A stretch of 64,000 bases of DNA from Lepus europaeus (GCF_033115175.1 NC_084827.1:63177201-63241200); one strand, 5' to 3'; counted from the first letter of the stretch, positions 35,254-47,550 are shown. The notes: a model not told the origin generated them from the letters alone. Translations and numbers: made by a program.

Positions 35254-35268
35254 GCAAACCACATTTTT

Positions 35269-35614
35269 AAAAATTTTTATTTGAATGTCAGAATAATAGA
35301 GAAAGAGGGCGATGGGAAGAGAGAGAGAAAGAGAGAGAGAGTGACAGATAAATCGATCTTCCATCGGCTAATTCTCAAATGGCCACAACAGCAGGGGCTG
35401 GACCAGGCCAAAGCCAGGAGCCCAGAACTCCACCCTGGTCTCCCACATGGGTGGCAGGTCTCCAAGCACTTGGGCCACCATCTGCTGCCTTCCCAGATGC
35501 ATTAGCAGGGACCTGGATCGGAAGCACAGCAGCTGGGATTCCAGCTGGCACTCCTGTGTGGGATGCTAGCGTTACAAGTGGCTAATCGGCTGCTCTGCCA
35601 CAATGCCTGCCCCA
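35269..35614 (-). mobile_element. C-repeat SINE, older form A
   Basis: Directly abuts the right TSD of the form B copy. ACCACATTTT recurs again at its right border (about 35619), so its own TSD shares the motif. Confidence 0.9.
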
Positions 35615-35833
35615 CACACCACATTTTAAAGTGTTGTCTCCCCACCCCCTGGACCCTAATCCTTTGGTTTTTGTTAGGAATGCATTTATTGCATTATAGC
35701 TGAACTAACTGTATTTGGGGATTTCCATAAAATATTTTAATTTTTTAATAAAAATATAAAAAAGAAGAAAATTTTCTTTTGCTAAAGGTTTGGGTTGGGG
35801 GTGTTGTTTGCTTTTGTAGCTAGGCATTAAGCT

Positions 35834-36134
35834 TTTTTTTTAAAGAATTATTTATTTATTTGAAAGAGAGAGAGGGAGAGACAGAAATAGATCCTCCATC
35901 CGCTGGTTCACTCCCCAGATGGCCACAATGGCCAGGGCTGGGCCAGGCCAAAGCCAGGAGCCTGGAACTCCCTGTGGGTCTCCCATATGGGTGGCAGGTA
36001 CCCAAGCACTTGGGCCATCAGCCACTGTCTTCCCTGGCACATTGGCAGAGCAGCCAGGACTCGAACTGGCACTACCATAGGAGATGCTACTGTCACAAGC
36101 GACAGCTTAACCTGCTACCCAACAACGCCAGCCC
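35834..36134 (-). mobile_element. C-repeat SINE, form A
   Basis: Slightly shortened in the B-box region; right end ACAACGCCAGCCC. Confidence 0.92.
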
Positions 36135-36287
36135 AGGAATTTTGTATGCTGTTAGATACCAATTTAGTCAGACTTTGGAGGTTAATTTGGCAGTATGCAA
36201 TAAAGGTGAAGTTGGCTCCCTGTGTATTTTAACTAAACTCCTCAGTATGTGCAGGAGGTAACAGCTGCTCACTGATCAATGAATTGT

Positions 36288-36388
36288 GAATTGTTTCTGG
36301 AATTTTCCCATTTAATATTTTTGGTGGTTTTTTTTAAAAGATTTATTTATTTATTTGAAAAGCAGAGTTACAGAGAGGAGGAGACACA
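36288..36388 (-). mobile_element. Duplicated Tigger/SINE junction fragment
   Basis: The first 40 bp are a Tigger piece and the remaining 60 bp are only the tail of a form A SINE. The join matches that at 39434-39531 base for base over most of its length, including non-consensus bases, so it looks like a local copy. Confidence 0.75.
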
Positions 36389-38407
36389 GAGCACTCTAAG
36401 TACGGCATGCCCTGCCCCACAGCTGGGCTATGTGTGAGAACTGTCACCTCAGGTGGTTTTGTCATTGTGCAGGCATCGAGTGTGTACTTCTGCAACCTAA
36501 GATGCTTGTGATGTCCCAGGGTGACAACGACTTAGGGGACCCCTCCTTGACTGCAGTGGGTGACTGTTACAGCCATCGACCTCCTGAGAGAAACTTGGGG
36601 AGCTGGCATGAGGGGCGGGGCTTCAGCCCTACCCGTAATATTTTGGGGCATCAGTAGCAAATGTGGCAAAATCTTGGCTCTTGTTCAGTCTCTGTCAGGA
36701 CTACAGGAATACTTTCTTTCCCACTTCCTGTTCTGTATGCCCAGTTTTCTTTCATTCAGTTTGTACTTATTGAGCATTTACTAAACGTTGGGTTCTCTTC
36801 TGGGGACTTGGGATTCGGTAGTAGATGAGGCACACACAGTACCTGGTCTTCTTGGATTTTACGGAGCTTCAATTGTTTCCAGATTTTAAAATGAGTGCTT
36901 GAGCTCATTTTCCAAATAGATGAACTTGGGGGCTCTTCCTGTTCTAACACTCTGACTGAAGTCCATCCCTCTTGGTTCCTCCTTATTCCTGAAAGTGGGC
37001 ACTTGTGGTTCTTTTGTGTGCACTTTAAAATGGTAGGGAGGAAAGTCCACCACTTGCTACAAGATCAGCCTCCTCTGATTGGATGGACAGCCTGAAGCAG
37101 CTGTCAGTCTGCCCCCTGCATTTTTTTTTTCCCAACATGGTTGGTTTAGCTCTTTAGTTCCGCTAGCCCTGTAGTTGCATAAGGAGTCACCTGTGCATTA
37201 TGTTTTCATGAATGAACAAGTATGAGCTTTAAGGGCTGCGTTGGATGATAGATATTTCTGTGCCCCAACTTAGTCCAAAGGCATCAGAGAGCAACAAGCC
37301 AGGAACCCTCCTCTGAACTCCCACAGCATCCTCGTGGCATAGACAGCACTGGTGATGGGAGCCTTGCTCATGGGACATGTGCTGTTCTGTCTCACTCACC
37401 AGCTCTTTGTGGTCAATGGTGGGCTAGGGAGTCAAGGGCCCTGTAGCCGGGGGCCCAGGTCACGCTGTGAAACACTCCCACTGTGATTTCCACTCCACAG
37501 GGTCTTTGTACCAAGTGAAACGGGAGGCATGGAAATTCCTGGTGCATCACCACCTCTCAGTGGGTGCCAGTTTCTCTCTTCCTCCTTGGGTAGCAGAGCC
37601 GTCTCTCATCACTGCTGCTCTTCCAAGCAGCATCCTGGCCAAGGCAGGCATACTCAGCAAGCCCTGGTCGATGGGCACACGTGGGCTACATTGGGTTCCC
37701 AGCAGCACTGGGCCAAATTGCCTGTGGGCAGGCGCATGAGAACGTTCTGGAAACTTGTCTAGACAGACTCGCGGGGTCAGTGAGAAGGCTGATGGCCCAG
37801 CCTGCCTCTGAGACTTGAGTGGCACTCATGTCAGCATTGGGATAATCTTTTCTGATGTCTGACTGAGCCAGCGGTCTGCCTTGCTCTGGACAGTATGTGA
37901 CAGCAGTTGCTAGAACAATACTAAAATGCAGAAACATCGAGGAGAAAGATCACATTTGACAGCCTCGCCTAGATACTCAAACCTCAGCACAGCCGTGTAT
38001 CCATCAGCTGATGGCTTCAGAGCAGTCCTTTGGGAAGCAGGCTCTGGTGAAATTGATGGGCTTAATTTAAAAGAATTTCATTAGGATACCTGGGCAGTAA
38101 TGACTTGGAAATATTTGTACAGGGACGCACAGGACTTTTTGCTGAAATAGGACTTTGTAAAACCCCAAGGGCTTGAGAAGCCAAGGGATCATCTTTGCCA
38201 GAAAATGGCCATGGAGGAGGAGTCTTCAGCCTGCAGAGCCCCCAAACACTCCCCACCCTGGGGCCAGACTCACCTCTGGGGGAACTGGAGTGAGTGCAGT
38301 ATAGGCTCTGGGTCCACCTTGGGAATCAAGGTGTCTTTTCTGTGTCCATTTTGTTTGATTTTTGCTGACACATTACTGTCAATAATTTATGAGGTACGAT
38401 GTGATGG
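36389..38407. other. 2-kb unique-looking intron block
   Basis: SINE-free. 36750-36860 resembles an ancient MIR/L2-type repeat (TTATTGAGCATTTACTAAAC). 37950-38180 is a candidate conserved element. No exon recognised. Confidence 0.45.
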
Positions 38408-38749
38408 GTTTTTTTGTGAAAGATTGATTTATTGATTTATTTGAAAGGCAGAGCTACAGAGAGAGGGAGAGACAGAGAAAGAGAGAATTCTTCCATCTAC
38501 TGATTCACTCTCCAAATGGCCACAACAGCCAGGGCTGAGCCAGGCTGAAGCCAGGAGCCAGGAATTCCATCCTGGTCTCCTACATGGGTGACAAGGGTCC
38601 AATTACTTGGGCTATCATTCTCCTCTTTCCCAGACACATTAGTAGAGAGCTAGATTGGAAATGAAGCAACCAGGATACAAACCAGCGTCCGTATGGGATG
38701 CTGGTGGTGCAGGCGGCAGTTTAACCCACTATGCCACAACGCTGACCTC
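38408..38749 (-). mobile_element. C-repeat SINE, form A
   Basis: AGATTGATTTATTGATTTAT tail, right end CACAACGCTGACCTC. Confidence 0.92.
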
Positions 38750-39149
38750 TCATTGTGATTTCTTTATACATGTAAGCAATGTGTAAGGATCAAACCAGGG
38801 TAGTTAGCATATCCATCACTTCAAACATTTATCAGTGAAACATTCAAAATCCTCTCTTCTGGCTGTTTTGTCTCTTCTGGCTGTAGTCACCCAACGGACA
38901 GAACACCAAAGCCTCTTCCTCCTAATTGTAACTTCTTACTCGTTGATTTGTGGACCCACACACTACTAACAGAACATTCCATGGAACAGCCAGAGAATAC
39001 ACATTCTTCTCCAACAGAATGTAGAATGTTCTCAGCACAGATCATAGGGCAAGTTGCAAAGCAAGTCTCGTTTTTTGAAAGATTGAAATCACATCAAGTA
39101 TATTTTCTCATCATCATGCAATAAAACTAGGAATTAGGACCATGAATAT

Positions 39150-39915
39150 TCCAAGATTCACGGTAGGTGTCTAAAACCGGGGATAATATGCCATGATTCA
39201 TTCTTACCGTAGATGCTAGCAGTCGCAGCATACAACTTCCTCTCTTTCCATATTTAGTTGAGAATGTTCACATTTTCACTTAAAGGAAGCACTATATTGC
39301 TGCTCTTCAGTGTATTCAAATTCCCAACATTGCTATTCTTGTGCATTGGGGCCATTATTATGAAAAATAAAAATTACTTGAGCACAGAACCAGGATACAT
39401 GGCAAACAGATTGATATACAAATTAGAACTTGCGAATTGTTTCTGGAATTTTCCCATTTAATATTTTTGGTGGCTTTTTAAAGATTTATTTATTTATTTG
39501 AAAAGCAGAGTTACAGAGAGGAAGAGACACACACACACACAGACAGAGAGAGAGAGAGAGAGAGAGATCTTATATCCACGGGTCTCTCCCCAAATGGCTG
39601 CAACAGCTGAGGCTGGGCCAGGCTATAGTTAGAAGCCAGGAGCTTCTTCTGGGTCTCCCATGTGGGTGCAGGGGCCCAAGTACTTGAACCATCTTCTTCT
39701 GCTTTCCCAGGTGCATTAATAGGGATCTGGATCGGAAGTGGAGCAGCCAGGACTCAAACCGGCGCCCATATGGGATGCTGGCATCACAGGCAGCACCTAG
39801 CCATGATGCCAGCCCCTCTTTTATGTATTTTTTTCCATTTAATATTTTGGGGTTCTGACAGAGGTAACCAAAATCATGGAACACAAACCTTCAGATTAAA
39901 AGAAACTACTGTATG
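39150..39915 (-). mobile_element. Tigger1-like DNA transposon remnant, split by a SINE
   Basis: On the minus strand, 39260-39365 matches the start of a Tigger transposase frame (MAPMHKNSNVGN, then AAVL-like residues), now broken. 39434-39472 and 39830-39915 give the terminal region, ending near ACTACTGTA. Confidence 0.8.
39473..39814 (-). mobile_element. C-repeat SINE, form A, within Tigger
   Basis: Flanked on both sides by CCATTTAATATTTT, a TSD of about 14 bp. Contains (CA)n at 39527-39540 and (GA)n at 39543-39566. Confidence 0.93.
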
Positions 39916-40347
39916 ATGAAAAAATCATTTTGCATCAATTTCTCAAGAAATGAATACCAAGTTTATAATCCCTAATGAATTAATGGAACCAATCTATAAT
40001 ATTGTCTGCTAATATTACCAAGATGACATCCAGACAGTTATGATCTTCTGGTGAAACAGCACCCTCATCAAGTGTTCCTGCCCCAAATAATTTGAACCTG
40101 TATCTGACTGAGCCTCTAGATCTAAATATTAATTCAGAGGAAAAGCAATAGCACATGAATATGTGAAGTGACACCACAGTGATAAGAGCAGCAACACCCA
40201 GACTTTGGCAGCTCCACAAATAAGTCAGTTTCCTAGTAGAATAAATTGTAAAAATAAATAAAATGGATGAATGCTGAAACTGCATCCTTGCAGAGCCCTG
40301 TAGCTTAGCAGTGTCAGGGGCGTTTCTGCCGTAGAAATCAAATTCCT
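39916..40347. other. Intron sequence, nothing recognised
   Basis: A/T-rich, no family or exon assigned. Confidence 0.35.
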
Positions 40348-40677
40348 GGGGACAGAGCTGTGGCATGGTGGATTAAGCTGCCATCTGCAATGCTGGCATC
40401 CTACATAGGCATTGGTTCAAATCCTGACTGCCCCACTTCCGATCCAGCTCCCTATTAATGGCCTGAGAAAGCAGCAGAGGATGGCCCAAGTGCTTGGGCC
40501 CTGCCACCCATGCAGGAGACCCAGAAGAAGCTCCTGGCTCCTGGGTTTGGCCTGATGCAGTCCCAGCCATTGTGACCATTTTGGAAGAGAACCAGCAGAT
40601 GGAAGATCTCTCTCTGTGTCTCTCCTTTCTCTCTCTGTAACTGTGCCTTTCAAATAAAATAAATACATCTTCTAAAA
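40348..40677 (+). mobile_element. C-repeat SINE, form A
   Basis: GGGGACAGAGCTGTGGCATG head; B-box-like GGTTCAAATCC at about 40412. Confidence 0.93.
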
Positions 40678-40737
40678 CATTCAAATTCATGTTTGTGCAG
40701 CTCAGGAAGATTCTAGGGTGAAAAGTATTTTCAAGTT

Positions 40738-41066
40738 AATTTTTTTAAAGATTTATTTGAAAGGCAGAATGACAGAGAGAGAGAGGAGACAGAGAGCTCT
40801 TCTGTTTGCTGGTTCACTGCCCAAGTGGCCGTAACAGCTAGGGCTAGGCAAAACCAGGGCTGAGAGCCAGGAGCCAGGAACTTCTTCCTGGTCTCCCATT
40901 TGTTTAGCAGGGGCCCAAGTTCTTGGGCTATCCTCTGCTGTCTTCCCAGGTGCATTAGCAGGGAGCTGGATTGGAAGAGAATAGCTGGGACTTGAACCAG
41001 CACTCCAATACCCCATGCCAGTATCACAGACAGTGGCTTAACCCATGGCACCACAGCACTGTCTCC
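40738..41066 (-). mobile_element. C-repeat SINE, form A
   Basis: Extra AAACCAGGGCTGAGAGCC insertion at about 40850; right end CACCACAGCACTGTCTCC. Confidence 0.9.
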
Positions 41067-41275
41067 TCTAATTTTAGACAAGTCTTCAGGAAGAAAAAAA
41101 AGTGGGTAAAACAATAGAGCAGAGAGTAGAAGTATATACTTATGTTGGAAACTATGCAACTTGAAGCCAGAAAACCCAGCTTCTGTGTCATCCATGACCT
41201 GTAGAATTTCTCTATACAAAATGAAGGAAAAAGCATAATTCACAAAACAGAGGAGTAAATAAAAATGTTTGTTGA

Positions 41276-42858
41276 CAACATGCTGAGTGAAATGAGCCAG
41301 TCCCAAAGGGACAAATGTCATATGTTCTCCCTGATCTGTGACAACTAACCGAGCACCTAAAAGGAAACCTGATCAATGACTTGATCAGCCCTTGTCCTGA
41401 CTGTCGAGGAACAGCTATTTTATTATTTTTGGTATTTTATTTTCTATTTAATACCATTGGTTGAACTCTTTACTAACTCAGATGTTTTAACTTTACTTAA
41501 GTGTTTAAATCCAATCGAAAATTGATCCCTGTTAAAAAATAAGAGTGTGTGGGGCGGGGTGGGGGCAGCACCATGCCTGCAGAGCGGCATCCCATATGGA
41601 CGCTGGGTTCTAGTCCCAGTTGCTCTTCTTCCAGTCCAGCTCTCTGCTATGGCCTGGGAGGGCAGTGGAGGATGGCCCAAGTGCTTGGGACTCTGCACCC
41701 GCATGGAAGATCGGGAAGAAGCATCTGGCTCCTGGCTTCGAATCGGTGCAGCGCTGGCTGTGGCAGCCATTTGGGGGGGTGAACCAATGGAAGGAAGACC
41801 TTTCTCTCTGTCTCTCTCTCTCTGTCTATAACTCTACCTGTCAAATAAAAAAAAAAAAAGAGTGGGAATAAGAGAGGGAGGCAATGTACGGTTCAGCACA
41901 TGTTCCCTTGGACTTACCCCTAAGGGTAAAGCTAAAAACCTGCCATGGGACTCCAAATCCCATTAAGTGGGCAGGTACCAATGCCATCTTACTAGTTAAA
42001 GTGATCAGTTTAAGTTCATAACTGATCATAAAGATAGGATTAAGTGTCAAAGGGATCACCTAAATAAGACCAAGTGTCTGCTAAAAATAATTGATAGAAT
42101 TAAAAAGGAAAAAAAAAAGAATTAAAAAGGAGAGAACGATCCAACATGGGAAGCAGGACAACAGCAGACTCATAGAATGAAAAATGCCATAAACAGCACT
42201 CTGGCCTCAGAATCAGCCCTTAAGGCATTCGGAGGTGGCTAAAAAGCCCATGAGAGCATTTCAGGCATGGAAAGCCAAGACACTGTTGCAAAAAATAACC
42301 TAAATGAAAGATCTCTGTGAGTGAGATCCCAGTGGAAAGAATGGGCCATCAAAGAAGAAGGTACCTTTCTCTGAAGTGAGGAGAGAGCTTCCACTTTGAT
42401 TATGGCTTTGTCTAAATAATGTCAGAGTTTGTGGACTCAAGAGGCTTCCATAGCCCTGGCAGCTCATGACAAGAGCCTCAGGAGATTACTGACATAAATA
42501 AGAGTGTCAATTGTTAAATCAACAACAGGAGTCACTGTGGACTTGCTCCTTATCTAGGATGTCTGTCCTTAATGTGTTCTACTATGAGAATTAACAGTAA
42601 AATTAGTCTTCAAACAGTACCTCATATTTTATGTGTCTGTGTGGGTGCAAACTGTTGAAATCTTTACTTAGTATAGAGTTAATCTTCTGTATCTAGAGAT
42701 AATTAAAAATGAACCTTAATGAAGAATGGTATGGGAGAGGGAGAGGAGGTGGAATGGTTTGGGGGTAGGAGGGTGGGTATAGGTAGAAGAAATGCTATAA
42801 TCCAAAAGTTGTACTTATGAAATTTACATTTATTAAATAAAAGCTTTCTATTAAAAAA
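41276..42858 (+). mobile_element. 5'-truncated L1 (copy 2), end of ORF2 plus 3' UTR, with TSD
   Basis: About 1.27 kb of L1 plus an internal SINE. The first ~70 bp read as the last residues of ORF2 and a stop codon. The remainder is the 3' untranslated region, with a G-rich tract (42727-42785) and AATAAA at about 42836. The TSD GTTTGTTGA lies at 41267-41275 and 42859-42867. Confidence 0.9.
41548..41860 (+). mobile_element. C-repeat SINE, intermediate form, within L1 copy 2
   Basis: Form A-like head, but the AGGAAGACCTTTCTCTCTGT and CTACCTGTCAAATAAAAAA end resembles form B. It ends in A13, and AAGAGTG recurs on both sides. Confidence 0.9.
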
Positions 42859-42867
42859 GTTTGTTGA

Positions 42868-44357
42868 ATCCTAATCTGAAAGATTTAGATAGCATTTTCT
42901 TGATGGTTAAGAAACAATAAGGTACTTTCGACTTTGTTTTTTCAGTTCTCTGCCTTCCAATGTGAGCCTGCTAACCCCACCCCCAGGTTATTCTGTGTCA
43001 CCGGTGTTCAAGCCCAGAAATTTTATGGGATACATTTTGACGAGGAGAGAGAAATAGCCTTGAGCAAGTCTGCTGTATCTGCCTTAAAAGATATGTGCAT
43101 TTGAACAGACAGGATCAGAGTTGATAGGAAAAGGGATGGCAGCAAAAGCAAAGCAAAATGCAATTTCTGGAAGGTCTGTGCATTTCCAGCAAGGTTACAG
43201 AACTTGAGCTCCTTGAATGTCAAGACCTGAAGCCACATGGGTGCTCTTAACATCCACTGTAGTGGTCTCCAGTGGCTTCTGCCAACATTGGTCAACTCCG
43301 GTTGGTCAGGAACCCATTGGAGCTGAAGTGGAGCAGCGGCAGGAATGGAAAGGCGGCCGGAAAGGCAGCAGGCTTAGGAGGCCTTGGTGAGGACTTCGGC
43401 TTTCACCCCATTAGGTGGGAGCCCTTGCAGATCTTGGGCAGAGGAGTGGTGATCTTATCAAAGACCTCGCTGGCTATCATGTGCAGAAGGACAAAGATGC
43501 AGACAGGGCTGTGTGTCACTCCACAGATGGGAGCTGCAGAAGGGGTCAGTGGTGGAGGGATGAGCACGGTTGGATTCAGGACAATAAAGACAGAGAAATG
43601 GACAGGGCCTGTGAGGACACAGTGGAGCCAAGGATAGCTCCACGAGTTGGGTTCTGAGCAAGTGACAGAAGGCAGTCGTCAGGTGTTGTGATCTGGACCC
43701 CTGTGGGCTGAGCAAATGTGGGTGGTAGCCAGGTTTCAGCTTGGGGCAGATGAAGGTCAAGGTGCCTTCCAGACGCCCCAGCTGGCGATGGGAATGCAGT
43801 TCCCTGGGTGGTGGGGCAGGGGTGGGGGGGCAGGTATCCATTCCCCTGACAGCGTGACAGTCTGCATTTCAGTTCTTGTTTATTTAACTGCCATGGGAAG
43901 CAGTGATGGCAGGATAATATTATCCAAATATCCAAATGTGACCCTAAGCCTGGCTGTGTCAGGCAGAAGATTAACTCCCAGGGAAATCATAGTGGAGTCA
44001 CCTGTTCCTACAGAAACAAGGGCAGAAGGCTGTTGTGCAGTTGACTGTGGTTGGGATTTCATCCACATGTTCCGGATGCAAGGCGGATGTAGAATCCACC
44101 ATCCTCAGGACCCATGAACAATTGTTCTGATCTGAGAAACTGTAATCATTGTGAACGAATTGATTGAATAACCAGCCCCAGCCATTACGGGGCGCTTGTG
44201 ACCAACAGGATGTCCAGATACTAAATGCTGCTGCTCAGGACTGACAGCTTCAGAAGGAGGGAGCACGAGGGAACTCCCGGCAGCATTTGTGTAAGAGGGA
44301 AGTGGCTCCTTCAAGAGTAGTGCAAAACCTAAGGCCCTCACAGTCCTCTCCCATCTG
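42868..44357. other. Unique intron sequence
   Basis: No C-repeat. 43270-43660 keeps a 121-codon open frame on + and others on -, with no family or splice context recognised. Confidence 0.4.
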
Positions 44358-44485
44358 CAGTGGTCATCCTTCGGTATCCACAGGGGACAGGGGACAGGAC
44401 CCTCTGCAGATTCCCAAATCCAGGGTTGCTCAAGCCCCTACTGTAAAATGCCGTAGCTCATGCATAGAACCTGTGCATAGCTTTG

Positions 44486-44574
44486 TGTCCGCTTGAGTTT
44501 TGCTATGGTTTTCATTTCCTTGGTGACCAGTGGTAGTGACCGTATTTTCACATGTTTGGTGATTTCTATATCTT
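44486..44574 (-). mobile_element. Short antisense L1 piece
   Basis: CCTTGGTGACCAGTGGTAGT and the T-rich end match the complement of an L1. Confidence 0.5.
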
Positions 44575-44898
44575 TTAAAAATATTTTAAAATTTATTTAG
44601 TTGAGAGGCAGAGAAGGAGACAGAGAGCTGCAATTAGATGGTTTACTCCCCCCAGATACCTGCAATGGCTGGGACAGAGCGGTGTCGGCTAAGGCTGAGG
44701 GCTAGGAACTCTCCAGGTCTCCCACATGGGTGGCAGGAATCCAATCACTGGAGTCGTCACCACTGCCTGACAGGGTCTGCATTAGCAGGAGGCTGGATCA
44801 GGAGCCAGATGTGGGTATCCACCCTAGGTGCTGTGGTACAGGGTACAGGCATCTTACTGAGCATCCAAACCATTAGGCCAAATAGCTGCCCACGCCCC
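44575..44898 (-). mobile_element. Diverged C-repeat SINE
   Basis: Degraded, but CAGGTCTCCCACATGGGTGG and AGGCTGGATCAGGAGCCAGA are present. Confidence 0.75.
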
Positions 44899-44907
44899 CT
44901 ACCGATG

Positions 44908-47550
44908 AAATTTTTTTGTGTTTTAGCATTTATTTGTTTATTTAGTTTTCCATAGACACTCCAAGTTTAGGTCAGTGAGAAATAATTTTAATCAAAGAAG
45001 TATACATCTTCTTCCCATGTATCTTGCTTTGTATTAGGAAATGACATTGTGATCTATTTGACCACAAGGAGAACGTTACAAAATATTTATAGGAAAATAT
45101 TGAAAAGAACTCCAACATGAAAGACAAGATAAAAAAGCTGATTTTTTTCCAGGACTTTCTACTCCAGTGCCCACCACACACAAGAAGAGAGTTAGACACG
45201 TTGGTAGCTAAGAGTCCCCTGATCACAGATTTCCCCAAGAGCTGGAGAGGGGAAGAAAAGGAATGAAGTGTTGCTGTGACAGGGAGTGGGTGTTAGCAGC
45301 TCTGCTTCAAGAGCCAGTTTATTCTGAACAACGTCCCCTCTGTCACATGCAGTAACTCTGAGCCAAGCTAGCCTTGAGGCTATTCCCCGCAGTGGAATTA
45401 GAAAGCACCCCCAATGGGAGCAGCTGTGCACCCCCAGTTAGGCAAGAGCCTGTCTCTCCACGAGCCACTTTTGTGAACACAAACCTGCTCTGGCATCAGA
45501 AGCTGTCACAGTAGCCCTTCCACCTCTTTCCTGAAAGCTTTGTAAACATCATCCTTAGTTTGCACTGACACAGGAGCAGCAGAACCAGATTTGGTGGCTG
45601 CTTTGGCAAGAGGCACAGCAGAATCACCCTCTGACTTTTTGGGGGAGCAGCAGTAGCCCCTTTATTCTCCTCCACATACCCTTCTCACAGTGGGCGCAAC
45701 TCGAGGACTTCCTACCTTGGGATGAGTGATCTGTGGCTTGGCACAATGGCTACGCTGGCATCACCCACCCTGGGTTGCTGAATCAAATTGGGTGGGACCC
45801 TGAAGACCCCCAGGGTTCAACAAGGGAGCTAGTGGGAGAAGCCCAGGTGGGGCAGATCCAAGTAGAGACACCAAAGTGGGCACATCCTGCCTGGGTGAGG
45901 TGGAGCCATGCCTGGAGGGGCGGAGGGAGGTAGCCATGGTGGGAGTCCCTGAAGAGGAGTCCCAGGAGGCAAACCTGGAAGGTGGGCCTGGGGGAGGTCA
46001 GGGCGGAGGGGGAGCCAGCCTGGTGGTGGTCCTGGAAGTATAGGTTGGGGTAAAGACTCTGGGAATCCGGGCTATTCCAGCCAGCTCAGGAATGGAGGAG
46101 CCCCTGCAGGTGGTCCAGGAAGCCAGTAGGGCGAAGCAGGTGATTGGGAGGAGGATGGAGGCAGAGCTGCCGCTGGGAAGATGTGGTGTGCCATCCAAGT
46201 GGGAAGCCTTTCCGTGCTATTTTGGCTATTGCTCTACTGCTGCAGAATCTTCTTCACCATCATTCTCTGGAAATTCCTCTACTTCCCGTCCGCCCTTCAA
46301 GGCTTCCCTGGCTGCCACTCGAAGCATCATGGCTTAAAGAGGGGTCAGCTCCTTGGGTCTCCTTTTTCTGCCTTGACTTTCCAGATGTATCAGCAAATCA
46401 TACACTCAGACCTGGGGTGTTTTTGATTGTGCACGGATTCAGCCCTGTCGCTGCGGCTGTCTGATCTCTCAGTGTCGCTGTCACCAGTGCTGCCGTTATG
46501 CTTGTCTTAGTCCTTGTCCTCAGGACAGCTGGCATCTTCACCTGTGCAGCAAACGCCATTGTCAGGACCCCGCTGAGCAAGGGCGGGGTCACGTACACTG
46601 TCTCTCTGCCTGGCCTATGGGGGGGAAAATCCCAGGCAACGCCCACTTTATGTCTGTAGGAACCAGAGGAGGTGGGCCTGGGGGAGGGCCAGGAGGTGTT
46701 CTGCCAGGGGGGCAAATGTAGCACACCGTGTCCAAGTACAGAAACTGTCCAGTGCAATGGTTTAAGTCGCCACCTGTGACGCCGGCAGAGCCCCAGCTAC
46801 TCCACTTCCAACCCAGCTCCCTGCCCAAGAACCTGGGAAACAGCAGAGGATGGCCCCAAGTGCTTGGGCCCCTGCCACCCACGTTGGAGACCCAGATGGC
46901 ATTCTGGGCTCCTGGCTTTGACCTGGCTGTTGTGGCCATCTGGGGAGTGAACCAGCAAATAGATCTCTCTCTGTGTCTCTCCCTCTCTCTATACATAGTA
47001 TAACTCTAGTTCCAAATAAATAAATAAATCTTGTTTAAAAAGCAGAAGAGAGAAACTGCCCGATTTGGAGGGCCGTTGGCTGAAGTTTTCTCGAGGGTGG
47101 GGTGGCTGGGCACCAGCAAGGGGCGTATCTTGGATCTGGATGTCGGAAGGAGCATGCGGCATCTCTGGCATCTGCTGGGTGCCCTGCACAGCAGCACCGC
47201 GGGCCACGCTGAGCCCAGTCCTCTTCATATTCTAGCTCTGGCATCCTTCAGTCTTTGTAGGTAGCTGCATTCTCTTTTCCGGGGAGTCTGGGAGGATGAT
47301 CAGAGGGCTTGTCCAGATTGGCGTGCATGTCTTCCAGTGCTTTCTCGTTGAACTGCGGCTGCTGCACTGGGTTCGACTCTGTTTTGTCCAGCTCCTCCTG
47401 TCCTGGATGATCGGCCGGAGACCCCTCAGCTTGTGTTGTGTTGTGTTGTGTGTTCTCTTTTAGCTCTCACTTCAGGGCAAACTTTCAGGCTTAGTCCACG
47501 GGCTTCCTAAATCCTCCCTCTTGTTGGAGGACACAGTGCTCTATCGCTTG
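44908..47550 (-). pseudogene. WBP11: Processed pseudogene of WBP11 (WW domain binding protein 11)
   Basis: Read on the minus strand, pieces in the correct order match WBP11, a nuclear splicing-associated Pro-rich protein. They are: an N-terminal start-like segment near 47545; a segment resembling LDEMEFNPVQQPQLNEK at about 47300-47400; MPHAPSDIQIQD and the GAQPP segment at about 47080-47170; LGHGV and PPGPPPGPPP at about 46640-46740; AMMLRVA..GREVEEFPEN at about 46240-46335; Pro/Gly-rich sequence at about 45730-46170; and the C-terminus VQTKDDVYKAF ending at a stop at 45506-45508. Frameshifts and in-frame stops are frequent, introns are absent, and a form-A SINE splits it at 46751-47050. Probable 3' untranslated sequence extends to about 44908, with AATAAA on the minus strand followed by an A-rich end. 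It is a dead retrocopy, antisense to ARHGEF4. Confidence 0.88.
46751..47050 (+). mobile_element. C-repeat SINE (form A) inside the WBP11 pseudogene
   Basis: 5' part shortened, tail at about 47020-47045. It is flanked by near-identical 11-bp copies of AGAAACTGYCC at 46740-46750 and 47051-47061, which are the target-site duplication. The insertion is therefore younger than the retrocopy. Confidence 0.88.

Noticed and set aside
43272..43637. 121-codon frame as a candidate gene or pseudogene
   Set aside because: No family recognised and no poly-A, TSD or splice signal to support it.
46589..46996. Possible Pro-rich protein on the minus strand
   Set aside because: Part is the WBP11 retrocopy and part is the inserted SINE; frameshifts and stops show it is dead.
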